Shown: one piece after another, positions 63,745-64,000 of the stretch
How the letters are laid out: each line of letters opens with the position of its first letter
How positions within the stretch are numbered: position 1 is the stretch's first letter
Assembly: GCA_030068145.1 (NCBI GenBank)
Contig: JAPJBO010000116.1
Span: 248,001-312,000 of the forward strand
Direction of reading: 5' to 3'
DNA: 64,000 nt
From: Diplonema papillatum
Lineage: Eukaryota > Euglenozoa > Diplonemea > Diplonemida > Diplonemidae
Notes under the pieces: generated by a model
The model's database searches: none
Told to the model about the DNA's origin: nothing
Seen by the model: only the letters and a program-made list of their open reading frames with translations
Translations under genes and position numbers: made by a program

Positions 63745-63886
63745 TTTTTTTGTATAAGCACCTGCTTTGTAGGAAATACTTGAGGAGGCTGCCAGCTGCA
63801 AAAGATCAAAGGAGGTAAATGTGCTGTAGCCCACACGAAACACAGGTGAATCTGGGTTTAGTGGCGGGCGTAAGCGTTCAACAAAA
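63745..63886 (-). repeat. Family-10 element, partial inverse copy
   Basis: From TATAAGCACCTGCTTTGTAG to GTTCAACAAAA. A plus-strand ATG follows immediately. Confidence 0.6.
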
Positions 63887-64000
63887 ATGCCGAAGCAACT
63901 CGACAGGTCGGGCGCGGTGAGTTGGGTGAAGAGGGTGGTCGGGACTGATGTCCCGTCCCTTCTTTCATTCACCGCAAACAACCGCCGACTCGCGGCGGTA
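63887..64000 (+). CDS. Possible N-terminus of a plus-strand gene, cut by the window end
   Basis: ATG at 63887 opens 38 codons to the window end (MPKQLDRSGAVSWVKRVVG ...). Composition is protein-like, but a minus-strand frame across the same bases is also open. No family recognised. Confidence 0.25.
   Translation, partial: MPKQLDRSGAVSWVKRVVGTDVPSLLSFTANNRRLAAV

Overview
This window looks like nuclear DNA of an intron-rich, repeat-rich unicellular eukaryote. The coding sequences are split by GT-AG introns. One gene encodes a spliceosomal Prp3 and another a linker-histone-like protein. Non-LTR retrotransposon debris, a tRNA-derived element, MITE-like elements and several kilobase-scale satellites fill the rest. 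The lineage cannot be fixed from sequence alone; an alga or alveolate-type protist is a guess. No bacterial, organellar or viral gene was recognised.

Layout. (1) 1.4-17.7 kb, minus strand: a Prp3 gene reassembled here from five phase-compatible exons (496 codons before the stop). One intron holds a 5.2-kb array of an 11-bp unit. Another, of 8.1 kb, holds a 5'-truncated LINE and other repeats. A broken copy of the 5' end of the gene lies just upstream (18.0-18.3 kb). (2) 18.4-27.7 kb: mostly repeats, plus a linker-histone-like gene (23.5-23.0 kb, minus) and a degraded partial copy of it. (3) 27.9-30.3 kb: a secreted cysteine-rich protein gene (minus) with two truncated tandem copies of its 5' end and a separate fragment. 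(4) 30.6-35.8 kb: a WW-domain/coiled-coil gene (minus) with three upstream copies of its first exon and tandem internal exon copies. (5) 35.8-41 kb: tandem repeats and a TA-flanked MITE. (6) 41.0-61.4 kb, minus strand: an eight-exon gene for a 1191-residue protein with about 30 membrane segments, whose introns hold a 3.7-kb 11-bp satellite, a 3-kb 33-bp satellite, a 1.9-kb inverted-repeat transposon and many small elements. (7) 61.4-64 kb: repeats, a 280-bp GT tract and perhaps the start of a plus-strand gene.

Common themes. All five recognised genes lie on the minus strand. In five of eleven introns the sequence just after the donor is a short T-rich tract joined to a dispersed repeat, lying antisense to the gene. 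One Prp3 intron is almost entirely one such element, so these repeats behave like introners. A second element (called E5 here; about 18 copies, all in one orientation) sits just upstream of several start codons and splice acceptors, and one copy has expanded into a 3-kb satellite. At least three genes carry serial partial duplications of their own 5' ends. Exon models rest on reading frame, splice-site and phase agreement plus family resemblance; no transcript data were available.
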